Notes: a model not told the origin generated them from the sequence alone. 64,000 nt of DNA from Candidatus Phytoplasma australiense (GCA_000069925.1 AM422018.1:682001-746000), one strand, 5' to 3'; counted from the stretch's first letter, positions 51,623 through 60,340 are shown. Numbers and translations: made by a program.

Positions 51623-52030
51623 TTATTTTAGTTCTAAATAACGTTTTTCTTTAACTTCTTTTGTATCTTTTTTAGTAACACTTAACTTTAGTAAACCTTC
51701 TTCCAAGCGTCCTTGGATATCTTCTAATGAAAAACCTTCTCCTAAGTAAAAATTACGTCGGAAAATACCTTGTAATCTTTCTTTTCTTAAAAAATTACGT
51801 TCTTTTTTTTCATTTTCTTGATTTGTTTTAGCTTCAACAATCAAATAACCTTTTTCTAAGGCTACTTTAATATTTTCTTTTTGGAAACCCGGCAATTCCA
51901 CGGTAATTAAATATTTATCATCTTTTTCTTGGATATCTGTTTTCATCATATGGTTCAAATTGGTTGGTTGAATTCCTGCGAATAAATCTTCAAATAAATC
52001 TTTTTCTGAGTCAATTAAATTAAATAACAT
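51623..52030 (-). CDS. ibpA: small heat shock protein Hsp20
   Basis: 135 aa alpha-crystallin-type chaperone that holds unfolding proteins. The crystallin domain spans about 30-125 with VELPGFQKENIKVALEKGYL and the C-terminal GLLKLSVTKK. The open frame begins with GTG at 52039, but AGAGG precedes the ATG at 52030 properly. A CIRCE operator and promoter lie 60-100 bases upstream, so HrcA repression is expected. Confidence 0.93.
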   Translation of the reverse strand: MLFNLIDSEKDLFEDLFAGIQPTNLNHMMKTDIQEKDDKYLITVELPGFQKENIKVALEKGYLIVEAKTNQENEKKERNFLRKERLQGIFRRNFYLGEGFSLEDIQGRLEEGLLKLSVTKKDTKEVKEKRYLELK

Positions 52031-52089
52031 TTTTATCACCTCTTCAAAGTATTTTTATCAAACTTAAATTATTTTTTAAGTTCAATTGT

Positions 52090-52132
52090 ATTTTAACAAA
52101 AAAAAATAGCACTGTCAACCCTTGAGTGCTAA
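52090..52132 (-). promoter_or_regulatory. CIRCE operator overlapping hsp20 promoter
   Basis: The plus strand holds ATAGCACTG, nine bases and GAGTGCTAA (52106-52132). This is CIRCE with two mismatches in the left arm (consensus TTAGCACTC-N9-GAGTGCTAA). The minus strand shows TTGACA at 52118-52113 within it, a 17-base spacer and TAAAAT at 52095-52090. Binding of HrcA here would block the -35 box. Confidence 0.85.
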
Positions 52133-52134
52133 TT

Positions 52135-53321
52135 AATTTTTTTCAATATCTTTCCACCAGTTTTTGAGTTAAAGTATCAAGGTTAAAAAATAAAGAGATG
52201 AGTGATGATGAAATTTAAAATAATTGATTATGATTACAAGTTTTTCTGGCTTATCAATCCAAAAACTAACACATTTTTCAAACCATCTTTAATATTGAAT
52301 AAAACAGTTGGAACAAAATAACAAAAAAATAACTTTCTTAAGATGCCCCTAAATTATAAATTACAAACAAAGAGTTAAAAGAAAAACTAAAAAAGAAAGA
52401 AAAAACTTAAAAATGCAAATCTTTACATAATTTTAAACTACAAACATCAAAATATGACATTATTTGCTCCAAAAAAAGGTTTTTTTGGGATTTGTTTATG
52501 GAAAAATTGCAGGCATATTTTCTGAATTTAGCAAAATATGAAAAAACTTAGGACGCTTTTGTTTTTAGTTAATTTTTTTGTTAGTTTAAATAATATTAAA
52601 TTATCTATTATTTTTAGTTTGAAAGAATATTTTTGAACACAAAAAAATGTCTAAAAAATCATTTCGCCATCTTAAAGAAAAAACATAAACAACAAAACAT
52701 TGGAATTTTTAATCGTAAAACATGTGTAATTATCACAAGCTTTTTAGGTTTTTAAAAAATTTAAAATAAAAATTGTTTTAAAAACATTTGTTTTTCGTTT
52801 GTAATTGTAAATAAACTAATATCTTTGAATGATTTTATTGGCTTTGGTGCTTTTAGGTTTTTAAACTTACAAGATTAATTTGTTTAGTTTGTTTAATGCA
52901 TATCCTCAACTTTAAACAAAGATAATTTGCAATTGACAGAAATTAAAAGACTATCAAAAAAAGGAATAATTTTAATGAAATGTCAGAGTTTTTTTTAATT
53001 TAAAGAAATTGTAATTATTGCAATCTTTTTTAAGTTTAAAAAAATAAAACAAAAAGTGTAAAAAAAGAAAATAAATCGTAATTAGTTTGGAAAAATAATA
53101 TTTTTTTTATTCATCAAAACAATTTTTAAGGAGTGCGTCCGTTTTTTAATAATATAACAAACACAATCAGATATAAAAAATTTATTTCTAGTCAAAAATT
53201 CCATAATTGATTCATTTTGGTATATTCATTTTATCTTAATTTATTATTTATTTTACTTAGTAAAACTAAATTTTTCAGGAATTAATTATTTTTTAACTAA
53301 AAAATTATCAAAAACATTATC
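52135..53321. other. gap with repeats and IS-end relic
   Basis: No gene. About 52540-52675 is an inverted, diverged IS end. About 52830-52975 is a diverged copy of 12690-12830 (TGCTTTTAGGTTTTTAA block followed by a Leu-rich-looking AT region). Nothing else is recognised. Confidence 0.55.
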
Positions 53322-53820
53322 TTAATTGAAATTAGAATCATTTAATAAGCTTTGTGTATAAGGATGTTTTGTGTGTGAAAATATTTCTTCTGTAGTACCT
53401 TGCTCAACTATATTGCCTTGGTACATTACAGCTAAAGAATCACAAAAATATCTAACTACTTCTAAATCATGAGAAATAAAAATGATAGTTAATCCTAATT
53501 GTTTTTTTAAATCGTTTAATAAATTAAAGATTTGGGCTTGAATAGAAGCATCCAAAGCTGAAATAGGTTCGTCTGCAATAAGTATGGTAGGTGTTACGAT
53601 TAAAGCTCTGGCAATGACGATTCTTTGTTTTTGTCCTCCTGAAAATTCATGAGGATAACGAGATAAATCACTTAGTCTTAAGTCTACTAAACGAATCATT
53701 TGGTTAACTTTCTTTTGTCTTAATACTTGATCTTTAATCCCTTGGCAAATCAAACCTTCTTCAATTAAATCTTTAACAATCATTTTAGGATTTAAGGCTG
53801 TATCTGGGTTTTGAAAAATC
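53322..53820 (-). pseudogene. oligopeptide ABC transporter ATPase, 3' fragment
   Basis: The fragment starts inside the Q-loop (QIFQNPDTALNPK) and continues with FSGGQKQRIVIARAL, the Walker B LIADEPISALD, the His switch FISHD and the C-terminal HPYTQSLL typical of OppF/DppF. Walker A is missing because the reading frame is cut exactly at the IS end at 53821. An in-frame ATG at 53783 exists, but a product without Walker A cannot hydrolyse ATP. Confidence 0.85.
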
Positions 53821-55160
53821 TGGGGAGATGATGTTTTTTAGACATTTTTTGTTTTAAAAAATTATTCTTTAAAACTACAAAAATAATAGATAATTTCATA
53901 TCTTTTCAAATCAACAAAACAAATTAATTAAACCAAAATCGTCCATAAGTTTTTTAATATTTTGCTCGTTTCAAAAGATATATTTTTATCCCTTCGCTAT
54001 ATAAGAGGCAAAAAAAATCGAAAACGCTAGTCTAAAATGAAGGGGTGTTAATTTTTTTACAAAATAATCACGTTTTTTTGATGTTTTGTGATTTTGCAAG
54101 GGTATTTTTGCTCAAAAAAATGTACAGTGAAATAACCTCTTTTTAAAAAGGTTGTAGTTGATTTTATCATTAATTAAAATACTATCTGAAGGATTGAGAA
54201 TATTTTAAAGGTGATAAATTATTTAATTTAGCCAACATCCATCTTTTATTCCAAAAAGAAGGGAAGTGATGGATAATTTTTTTAATTTCGTGTGGTTCTT
54301 GTTGAAATAAAAACGGATGTTGGTTGAATAAAATACTTTTTATTTGGCCGAAAAAGTTTTCAATCACAGCATTATCGCGTGGGGTTGCTTTGTGGGACAT
54401 GCTGATTAAAAAGCCTTTTTTTTAATTAGTTTATTTTGCACTTTGAGCGATTGGTAAACCGTGCCGCGGTCGGAATGAATAACACAAGGGTCTTTTAGTG
54501 GGGGTAATTTTTTGATTGTATTTAAAATTAACTCTTTATCTTGGTGGTTTGAGGTGTGGGAGGCGATTATTTGATTGTTAAAAGAGTCAATGATTGCAGA
54601 AAAATAAACAAAACCTTCAGGAGTTGGGAAAAATGTGATGTCGGTAAATAATTTTTGAAGTGGTTTGGTTGCAATAAAATCGCGGTTGATAAGGTTGGGT
54701 GCTACACTTAATTTAGGCTTTAAGTTGTTTTTATATGCACGTTTGACTTTTTTTATTCTTAAACGGCAGCAAATATTATTTTCTTTCATAATTTGATACA
54801 CTTTTTCCTTGGCGATGTGTTCGTTGAAAGTTTTTTGATATAAATGAGTGATTTTGCGATATCCGTAAAAATATTGATAACGAGAACATAAAGGCTGGAT
54901 GCGTTTTTGTTGTAAAAGGTAGTTTTCGCATTGTAATCGTTTCTTTTCTTGATTTTTTAGCCAATAGTAATAAGTGCTGCGGTTGATTTTGATTGTTCTT
55001 AGGATGGTAGATAAATTGAGAGTTTTGAAAAAACGTTTAACCAATTTAAAAACAATTTCTTTATCAATGATTTTAATTTGAGAAATCATATTTTGTAATA
55101 ATATTATTTTGTTATTTAATTTTTGCATTTTTTGTGTTTCTGACATCGATTATCTCCATA
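53821..55160 (-). mobile_element. IS3-family element with tra5
   Basis: The left end is TGGGGAGATGATG at 53821, repeated as relics elsewhere. The right end near 55146-55160 reads GGAGATAATCGATG on the minus strand, an imperfect inverted match. About 360 bases separate the transposase stop from the left end. Insertion cut the oligopeptide transporter gene. The right boundary is approximate. Confidence 0.75.
54182..55146 (-). pseudogene. tra5: IS3-family transposase tra5, split frame
   Basis: Two frames: 55146-54406 (246 aa) and 54400-54182 (72 aa). The first holds an HTH/helical part and the integrase core with the first two acidic residues (TDITF, IIDSF) and HSDRGTVYQS. The second holds DNAVIENFFGQIKS with the third residue (Glu). 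A one-base -1 change at A8G (54416-54423) joins them as KKKGFLISMSHKA, giving about 320 aa. The heptamer A AAA AAG is a classic IS3 slippery site, so programmed frameshifting is possible. GGAGA precedes the ATG. Confidence 0.85.
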
Positions 55161-55258
55161 TTTTTTTGTCAATTACAAAAATCATTGTAACATATTACAA
55201 CATATTTGTGACCAAAATTACTCAATGAAATAAATATTATTTTTCAATAATTGTTTGT

Positions 55259-55381
55259 TTAATCGCTATAACCAGCCTCAGTTATTACTTTGGTTATTAA
55301 GCTTGTGCGTAAATTTAAAGCACTGTTGGTGGATAAAAAGGATGTTTTAGTCCAGTCGTGATTGAAAAAGAAGGGTTTTGA
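55259..55381 (-). pseudogene. C-terminal gene fragment, unidentified
   Basis: A 40-codon frame reads HDWTKTSFLSTNSALNLR, then LITKVITEAGYSD and a stop. It begins right after an in-frame stop, so it lacks a start. It is protein-like, but no family is recognised. It lies between the IS and the PMU-type genes. Confidence 0.35.
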
Positions 55382-55749
55382 TTTCTAAAAAAAAGGGGGG
55401 TTTGTGCGGAACTGGGGGGTTCTTTTTCTATTCTATTTTTTCCCTCAAAAGGTTTATGCTTTATCTGAGCCCTTGAGGGCTCTTAGATTTTTTTCATTTT
55501 TGGATTTGAATATTTTTATCTACGGAACGCATCGGAAATTTTTAAAAAAACTTGAAGAGAGTTATTTATATCGTTAATGAAAATGATTAAAAAGAAAATA
55601 CCGATAATATAAAATATCGATTATCATTATCATTATCGATATAAAATATAAAATATCACATGGCGTTTGAGATAGTATTTAACAGAAAAATATTAGGTAG
55701 CAAAGTGTTATAAAACTGTTAGTGGACTGTTATAAAAGTGTTAGATATT
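55382..55749. other. gap with terminator and palindrome
   Basis: A hairpin with GAGCCC and GGGCTC arms (55467-55482) followed by T7 may end a rightward transcript. About 55613-55642 is a palindrome with ATATCGAT and ATCGATAT arms around two copies of TATCAT, similar to an operator or iteron. No gene is seen. Confidence 0.5.
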
Positions 55750-56355
55750 TTAGACCTTTGACTTTAATAAATACTTATACATTGGATGAAGCTTTTTCAC
55801 ACGATATCCTTGTTTAGCTCTGGTTATAAAGAAGTTAATGTGTTTTAAGTCTTCTTGGTGATAATAGATGATATTTAGGCCTTTTTTGTAGTTAGTTTTG
55901 ATAAGATTATTGAATTTATCACGCTTATCAGGGTCTAGCGGAAATAAGCGTAAAGTTGTTAATTTGTTGATGTCGATTTTTCCAATTGTTTCTTTGATAG
56001 CATCTTTGGCGATATTTTTGTAATTGATTTGGAAGTTATCAAAATGCGTTTTAAGAGAGTTTGAGGATAAGGGTTTTGAGTGTTTATTATTGTGAATGTT
56101 GTTATCTTTGATTATGCTTTTTCTGAATGTTTGGATTTCTTCCAAAATTCTTGCATCAACAAAAAGAATTTGATTTTTGGGGCGGTAGTTCGCTTCGCGA
56201 TAACCGCCTTCGTTTTTAGAGTGGGGAGTAATTGTAAGGTTAATTAATTCTTCTTTTAGAGCTTGTAGAAAAGTTTTGATTTCTTGTAAGTCAGTGGGGG
56301 TTGTTGGTTTATTGTTTTTATTCCCAAGAACCCCTCTTTTTTGGTTGTTTTCCAT
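55750..56355 (-). CDS. conserved-looking PMU-region protein, unknown function
   Basis: 201 aa, soluble and lysine/asparagine-rich, starting MENNQKRGVLGNKNNKPTT. There is no membrane segment or signal peptide. The N-terminal third is low in complexity; the C-terminal half (DINKLTTLRLFPLDPDKRDK onward) looks folded. AAGGAG lies about 12 bases before the ATG. It sits in a region with a methyltransferase fragment and a phage-like sigma factor, so a mobile-element role is likely. No family is recognised. Confidence 0.6.
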   Translation of the reverse strand: MENNQKRGVLGNKNNKPTTPTDLQEIKTFLQALKEELINLTITPHSKNEGGYREANYRPKNQILFVDARILEEIQTFRKSIIKDNNIHNNKHSKPLSSNSLKTHFDNFQINYKNIAKDAIKETIGKIDINKLTTLRLFPLDPDKRDKFNNLIKTNYKKGLNIIYYHQEDLKHINFFITRAKQGYRVKKLHPMYKYLLKSKV

Positions 56356-56720
56356 GTTTATGTTTCTCCTTTTTTTATTGTTGAATTTGTAATTTAGGCA
56401 TTGCCTTAGTGTGTTGTGTTGTGATTTTTATTGAAACTTAAATAAATACCTTTGTTTGGGCTTGTTTTTGAAATGAGGTATTATAACTCAAAAGTTTCTG
56501 AAAAAGGCGAATAAGGGGTAAAATAACGAGTCATTTTTTCGCTCGTATTTGCCCTTATTTGCTTCTAATTTTTAAATTAGGTATTATAATTCAAATGGTG
56601 TTAAAAAAAGATGAAAAAAGGGTAAAATAAAGAGATTTTTTTGAAAATGTGTTATTTTATGCCTTTGGGGGTGAAAAGTGTTTTTTGTGGATTAAACTTT
56701 TTTTTATAGTTTATTTTAGT
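56356..56720. repeat. paired ~55-bp repeats with -10 boxes
   Basis: About 56474-56532 and 56580-56634 share AGGTATTATAA.TCAAA, then GAAAAA and GGGGTAAAATAA.GAG. Each has TATAAT on the minus strand. They lie upstream of the 201-aa gene and may be duplicated promoters or operators. No gene is seen. Confidence 0.5.
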
Positions 56721-57315
56721 TTATATTTTTTTTAATGCTTCGTTGATTAACATTACATAATCAGGGTTTATTTCGATGCCGATATAATTTAAGTTTTTCT
56801 TTTTGGCAACTAAACATTCTGAACCTGAACCAGCGAAAGGAATTAAAACATTGCCTTTTTGGTTTTCCATAATCGCTGAATCAATTAATTTATTAGTTAA
56901 CATTTGAGGTTTTTGGGTAGGATGAATAATAGTTTGATGAGGGGATTGGTGGTTTTTTAGTTCTTTGGATCTAAAAATTTTACAATCACAAGTTTTACAC
57001 AAAAAGAACCGTTCTTTAAAGCCTGCGCCACCCGCCAAAGCAGGGACTTTGATGATATCACGCGGAAGAACTCCTTTTTCGTTTACGCGATATAAAGTTT
57101 CGGAATTGCCAAAACGGCCTAAAGTGCCATTTCTTTTTTTTCCATCATATTTCAAAAAATTGGAAGTATAAGGTTCTCTAATTTGGTCGATATTAATTTT
57201 TGGTTTTTCGTTATTCCAAAGACATAAAATGGATTCATAAGAACGTTGCCAAAAACTACAAGAAGGCATGTTTTTGTTAGTATAATGCCAAGCCAAAATT
57301 CTTTGTTTATGGACT
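56721..57315 (-). pseudogene. DNA methyltransferase, 5'-truncated
   Basis: 191 codons from TTG at 57296. The C-terminal half is a beta-class N6-adenine or N4-cytosine methyltransferase: IHPTQKP, then LIPFAGSGSECL (motif I, SAM-binding) and YIGIEINPDY. A zinc-like FFLCKTCDCKIF lies in the middle. The catalytic DPPY or SPPY block, which should be N-terminal, is absent, and there is no ribosome site. The frame continues upstream to about 57315 and then meets a repeated, IS-like sequence. It was probably truncated by insertion. Confidence 0.65.
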
Positions 57316-57357
57316 GATGAAAAAATTAGGACACTTTTTATTTTTTAAAAATTCTTT

Positions 57358-57390
57358 AAGACTGACTTATTTTTAGTCGGTCTTTTTTTG
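57358..57390 (+). terminator. terminator upstream of sigma factor gene
   Basis: GACTGACT and AGTCGGTC arms followed by T8. It lies 70 bases before the sigma factor gene and would insulate it from readthrough, or act as an attenuator in its leader. Confidence 0.7.
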
Positions 57391-57458
57391 TACCCAAAAC
57401 TAAAAAATAATAATTTTTCTATCTTTTCTAAAAAAACGTTTTTTTAGAAAGGAGAACA

Positions 57459-58133
57459 ATGCCGACAGATGAAAATAGAAAAAAAGAATTATTTCAAGAA
57501 TTTTTAAAAAATAAAAAAAATTTGCAAATCAGAAATCAACTTGTAGAACTTTATTACCCACTAGTTAATAAAATAGTTAGTAAGTTCAAATACTTCCCCT
57601 CAATACTTCAAAGACGAGATTTATTTCAAGAAGGCGTTTTAGGTTTAATCAATGCCCTCGAAGGGTATGATTTTCAAGTAGACATTGACCAGTTTATTGG
57701 ATACGCTATCGAACACATTAAATTTGCGATTCACGAACTTATCCGCAAATGTCAATCAGCTTCAATGCCTCAAAAACACAAAAAAATAATAACTAAAATT
57801 TGTTTCGAAGAATGGGAAGAAGCAACACAACCCAAATGGAGCAAAATCCTTACGCCTCATCAACTATGGCTTAAACAAGCACATCACGATATTTTCTTAC
57901 AAATATTAACTAAAAATTTAACGGATAAACAATTTGACGTTATCAGTTGGACCTTCGGGGTTTCCCCGAAAGACGTTGAAGACAACGATAAAGTTATTCG
58001 TTCCAACAAACAAATCGCGGAAGAATTAGAAAACAAATACAACCAAAAATTTTCTTTAAATCGCGTGGCAGTTATCAAAATTAGAGCCATCGCTAAATTA
58101 CAAAAAATATTCAAAAAAGGAGAAAATAACTAA
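57459..58133 (+). CDS. rpoF: sigma-70 family factor (PMU rpoF-like)
   Basis: 224 aa. Region 2 is clear: LVELYYPLVNKIVSKFKYF and DLFQEGVLGLINALEGYD (about 28-70). A helical region 3 follows, and the C-terminal region 4-like HTH has IRSNKQIAEELENKY. It is shorter than primary sigma factors. The strong AAAGGAG lies five bases before the ATG. It overlaps ssb by one base (TAATG). In phytoplasma PMUs an rpoF/sigF-like gene is next to ssb, which this matches. It probably transcribes element genes. Confidence 0.85.
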   Translation: MPTDENRKKELFQEFLKNKKNLQIRNQLVELYYPLVNKIVSKFKYFPSILQRRDLFQEGVLGLINALEGYDFQVDIDQFIGYAIEHIKFAIHELIRKCQSASMPQKHKKIITKICFEEWEEATQPKWSKILTPHQLWLKQAHHDIFLQILTKNLTDKQFDVISWTFGVSPKDVEDNDKVIRSNKQIAEELENKYNQKFSLNRVAVIKIRAIAKLQKIFKKGENN

Positions 58134-58444
58134 TGTTAAATAGAACCCAATTAATCGGCCGTCTAACAAGCGACCCAAAAAAAGAATTTTTAAACAGCAA
58201 AGGAGAACGAATTGCTAAAGTTGATTTTGACTTAGCCGTAAACATCAAAGACAAAGTGCAATGCGTACCCTGCGTCGCTTTCCGAACGCAAGCCGACAAC
58301 CTAGCCCAATACACACGCAAAGGTTCTAGGATATACGCCGAAGGGCCAATCGACGTTCAAAAGTACACCAACAATAACAAAGAGACCAAAACATACATAA
58401 GAGTTGTTGTTAAACACATCATTTTCTTAGACCCTAAAAACTAA
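58133..58444 (+). CDS. ssb: single-stranded DNA-binding protein, short PMU type
   Basis: 103 aa. The OB fold is recognisable: MLNRTQLIGRLTSDPKKEF, VDFDLAVN, VPCVAFRTQADNLAQY, KGSRIYAEG and TYIRVVVKHIIFLD. It is shorter than chromosomal SSB and lacks the acidic C-terminal tail that recruits repair proteins. It starts inside the rpoF stop, so it is coupled to it. It likely serves element replication. Confidence 0.9.
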   Translation: MLNRTQLIGRLTSDPKKEFLNSKGERIAKVDFDLAVNIKDKVQCVPCVAFRTQADNLAQYTRKGSRIYAEGPIDVQKYTNNNKETKTYIRVVVKHIIFLDPKN

Positions 58445-58524
58445 TAAATCATTAATAATCCTTTTTTAACTTATGTCTTTTAATAACTTCAAAAAAAGAA
58501 AATAATAAAATATCAAAATTTCAC

Positions 58525-58553
58525 AAGGTCCGTGCTAGCGGGCCTTTCTCTTT
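58525..58553 (+). terminator. terminator after ssb
   Basis: An 8-bp stem (AAGGTCCG with CGGGCCTT, including one G-T pair), followed by TCTCTTT. Confidence 0.8.
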
Positions 58554-58555
58554 AA

Positions 58556-58966
58556 CGAACGCCTCACATCGACCGCGATTTAGAAAAAATAGACGCTGAC
58601 TACAAAGATTACGAAAAAAAATTAGGTGATTATAAACTCCGTCAAAATGAAGATAATTTAAAGGAAGAAAGCAGAAAGTCTGAAAAATTAAATAAAGATA
58701 TAAAAGACGATTTTAATTCTTGGATTGATGAATATGCAAAAACCATTGATGAATTAGAAGAAAAACACAAAGAAGTTTCAAAAATTACCCCCTTATTTAA
58801 CAAACAAAATGAATTAGAATACGTTTTAAGTAACAAAGAAGTAGAATTAAACACTGCAAAAGAAGAATTAAAACAAAAAAATCCAAGTTATGCGCGCGCT
58901 CAAGAACGCCTAAAAGCTAGACGAGTTGGTAAAATCCCTGAAATGGTTATGATTCCAAATAAATAA
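58556..58966 (+). pseudogene. coiled-coil protein, 5'-truncated
   Basis: A 136-codon frame starts right after a stop and has no usable start codon; its only Met codons are near the end (PEMVMIPNK). It is highly charged and heptad-like (DLEKIDADYKDYEKKLGD onward). The upstream part has been lost, perhaps by the recombination that placed the ssb terminator here. No family is recognised. Confidence 0.55.
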
Positions 58967-59000
58967 TTATTTTAGCTAATTATTTTATTAATAAAATTGT

Positions 59001-59039
59001 ATAATGGTGATAAGTGATATGATTAATTATCACCATTAT
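59001..59039. promoter_or_regulatory. 13-bp inverted repeat (operator-like)
   Basis: Perfect arms ATAATGGTGATAA (59001-59013) and TTATCACCATTAT (59027-59039) with a 13-base spacer, 20 bases before the coiled-coil gene. A TATAAT overlaps the left arm. No T run follows, so a protein-binding operator is likelier than a terminator. Confidence 0.6.
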
Positions 59040-59058
59040 CAAGAAAGGTAAATAAATT

Positions 59059-59836
59059 ATGAAACAACAAAACTTTTTCAAAAAACATTTAGTAACTATT
59101 ATTATCATTTCTTTAATCGGCAGCTCAATTATCATAGGAATTAACCAAAACCGCCACAATAAAAATACCCCCCCAAACCTCCTCATCTCATTCAAAAACA
59201 AAACCAGTTGAACCTAAAACAGACCTCGAAACTAAACGTTATACAGAAGAAGCACCCCAACCGAAAATTAAAACCACTGCTTCTCGTTTAGACCAAATTA
59301 AAACTTATCTTTTCATCGAACCTACTGACACTTCTAAATTACCTGATAATTTATCAGAGAGAGAACAAGAAGAAATCAATAAACTAAAAAATAGTTGGAG
59401 ATTGAGTTTAGGTTATTTAAAAGAATCACAAACAGATATAGATGGAAAACAAAAAGTCTGTGATGAATACAAAACATAGCTGGATTCAATTCAACCTCAA
59501 ATAGAATCTTTAAAACCACAACAACAAAAACTAGAACAACAACGAGACGCGAAAGAACAAGAACTTGATAGATTAAAAAAAGATAGAAAAGGTAACGAAA
59601 ATAAAATCAAAAAATTTCAAGATGAAAAACAAAAAATAATTGAAGAAATCAGTGAAGTCGAGGTTCAAATCGGAAAATTAGAATCAAAACAAAAAATGTA
59701 TCAAGATATGTTATCTCGTGCTGAAATGTTAAAAAAAGATTTCGTAAAAAGCTATGAAAGACAAGAAAAAGAATATAGAAATCAAATCTTAAACTCTCTC
59801 CACAATCTTTATGAAATTACCCCAAATGAGGGATAA
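59059..59836 (+). pseudogene. membrane-anchored coiled-coil protein, two lesions
   Basis: It begins MKQQNFFKKHL with a membrane anchor or signal (about 11-27), preceded by AAAGG. A seven-C run (59168-59174) shifts the frame; removing one C gives NTPQTSSSHSKTKPV and a long coiled coil. An in-frame TAG lies at 59477-59479 after CDEYKT; beyond it, heptads continue to 59836. The whole would be about 258 aa. The coding sense and frame are consistent on both sides of both lesions. Confidence 0.65.
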
Positions 59837-59860
59837 ATAACAAATAAGGAGTAATATATA

Positions 59861-60166
59861 ATGTTAGTAAAAAATAAATTACATCTTTTACCATTCTTTT
59901 TAATTAGTTGTTTAGGATTATTATTTGTGATAAATAATAATCAAGTTATGGCAATGGACAAATTAAATAGTGAATCAAATAAAGAAACGAATATTAATAA
60001 ATGTCAAGAACAATTTCAACAATTAGAAAAAATGCAAAAATATAGTAAAGAAGATGAAAAAATAAAAAATGATAATTTGGAAAAACAAAAAAACTATTTT
60101 TTTGAATTATTTATCAAAAAAATAATTATAAAATTAATGTTTATAGAAATTAATATAAATTTTTAA
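59861..60166 (+). CDS. secreted SVM-type protein, candidate effector
   Basis: 101 aa. The first 32 residues form a signal peptide: MLVKNKLHLLPFFLISCLG, then LLFVINNNQVMAM, with the INNNQVMAM end shared by phytoplasma SVM proteins (SAP-type effectors). Cleavage is expected before DKLNSES. The mature part is about 69 aa, charged and helical, with a single Cys, and ends in a hydrophobic IIIKLMFIEININF. AAGGAG precedes the ATG. The mature sequence matches no effector I can recall. The hydrophobic tail could also reflect a frameshift near 60120. Confidence 0.75.
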   Translation: MLVKNKLHLLPFFLISCLGLLFVINNNQVMAMDKLNSESNKETNINKCQEQFQQLEKMQKYSKEDEKIKNDNLEKQKNYFFELFIKKIIIKLMFIEININF

Positions 60167-60250
60167 AAATAAAACAAACAAAAATCTCCAAATTTACAAT
60201 CGCATTCAACAAAAAATTAAAAAAATACGCCAAATTAAAATCCTTTAAAT

Positions 60251-60280
60251 AATGATGATCTCTAATCATTTTTTTTAAAC
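60251..60280 (+). terminator. weak hairpin after effector gene
   Basis: AATGAT and ATCATT arms followed by T8, 85 bases after the effector stop. Confidence 0.5.
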
Positions 60281-60340
60281 ATTCAATTCATAAATTTGTA
60301 TAATAATATATTCAAACTTCCATATTTGATAATTATCATT

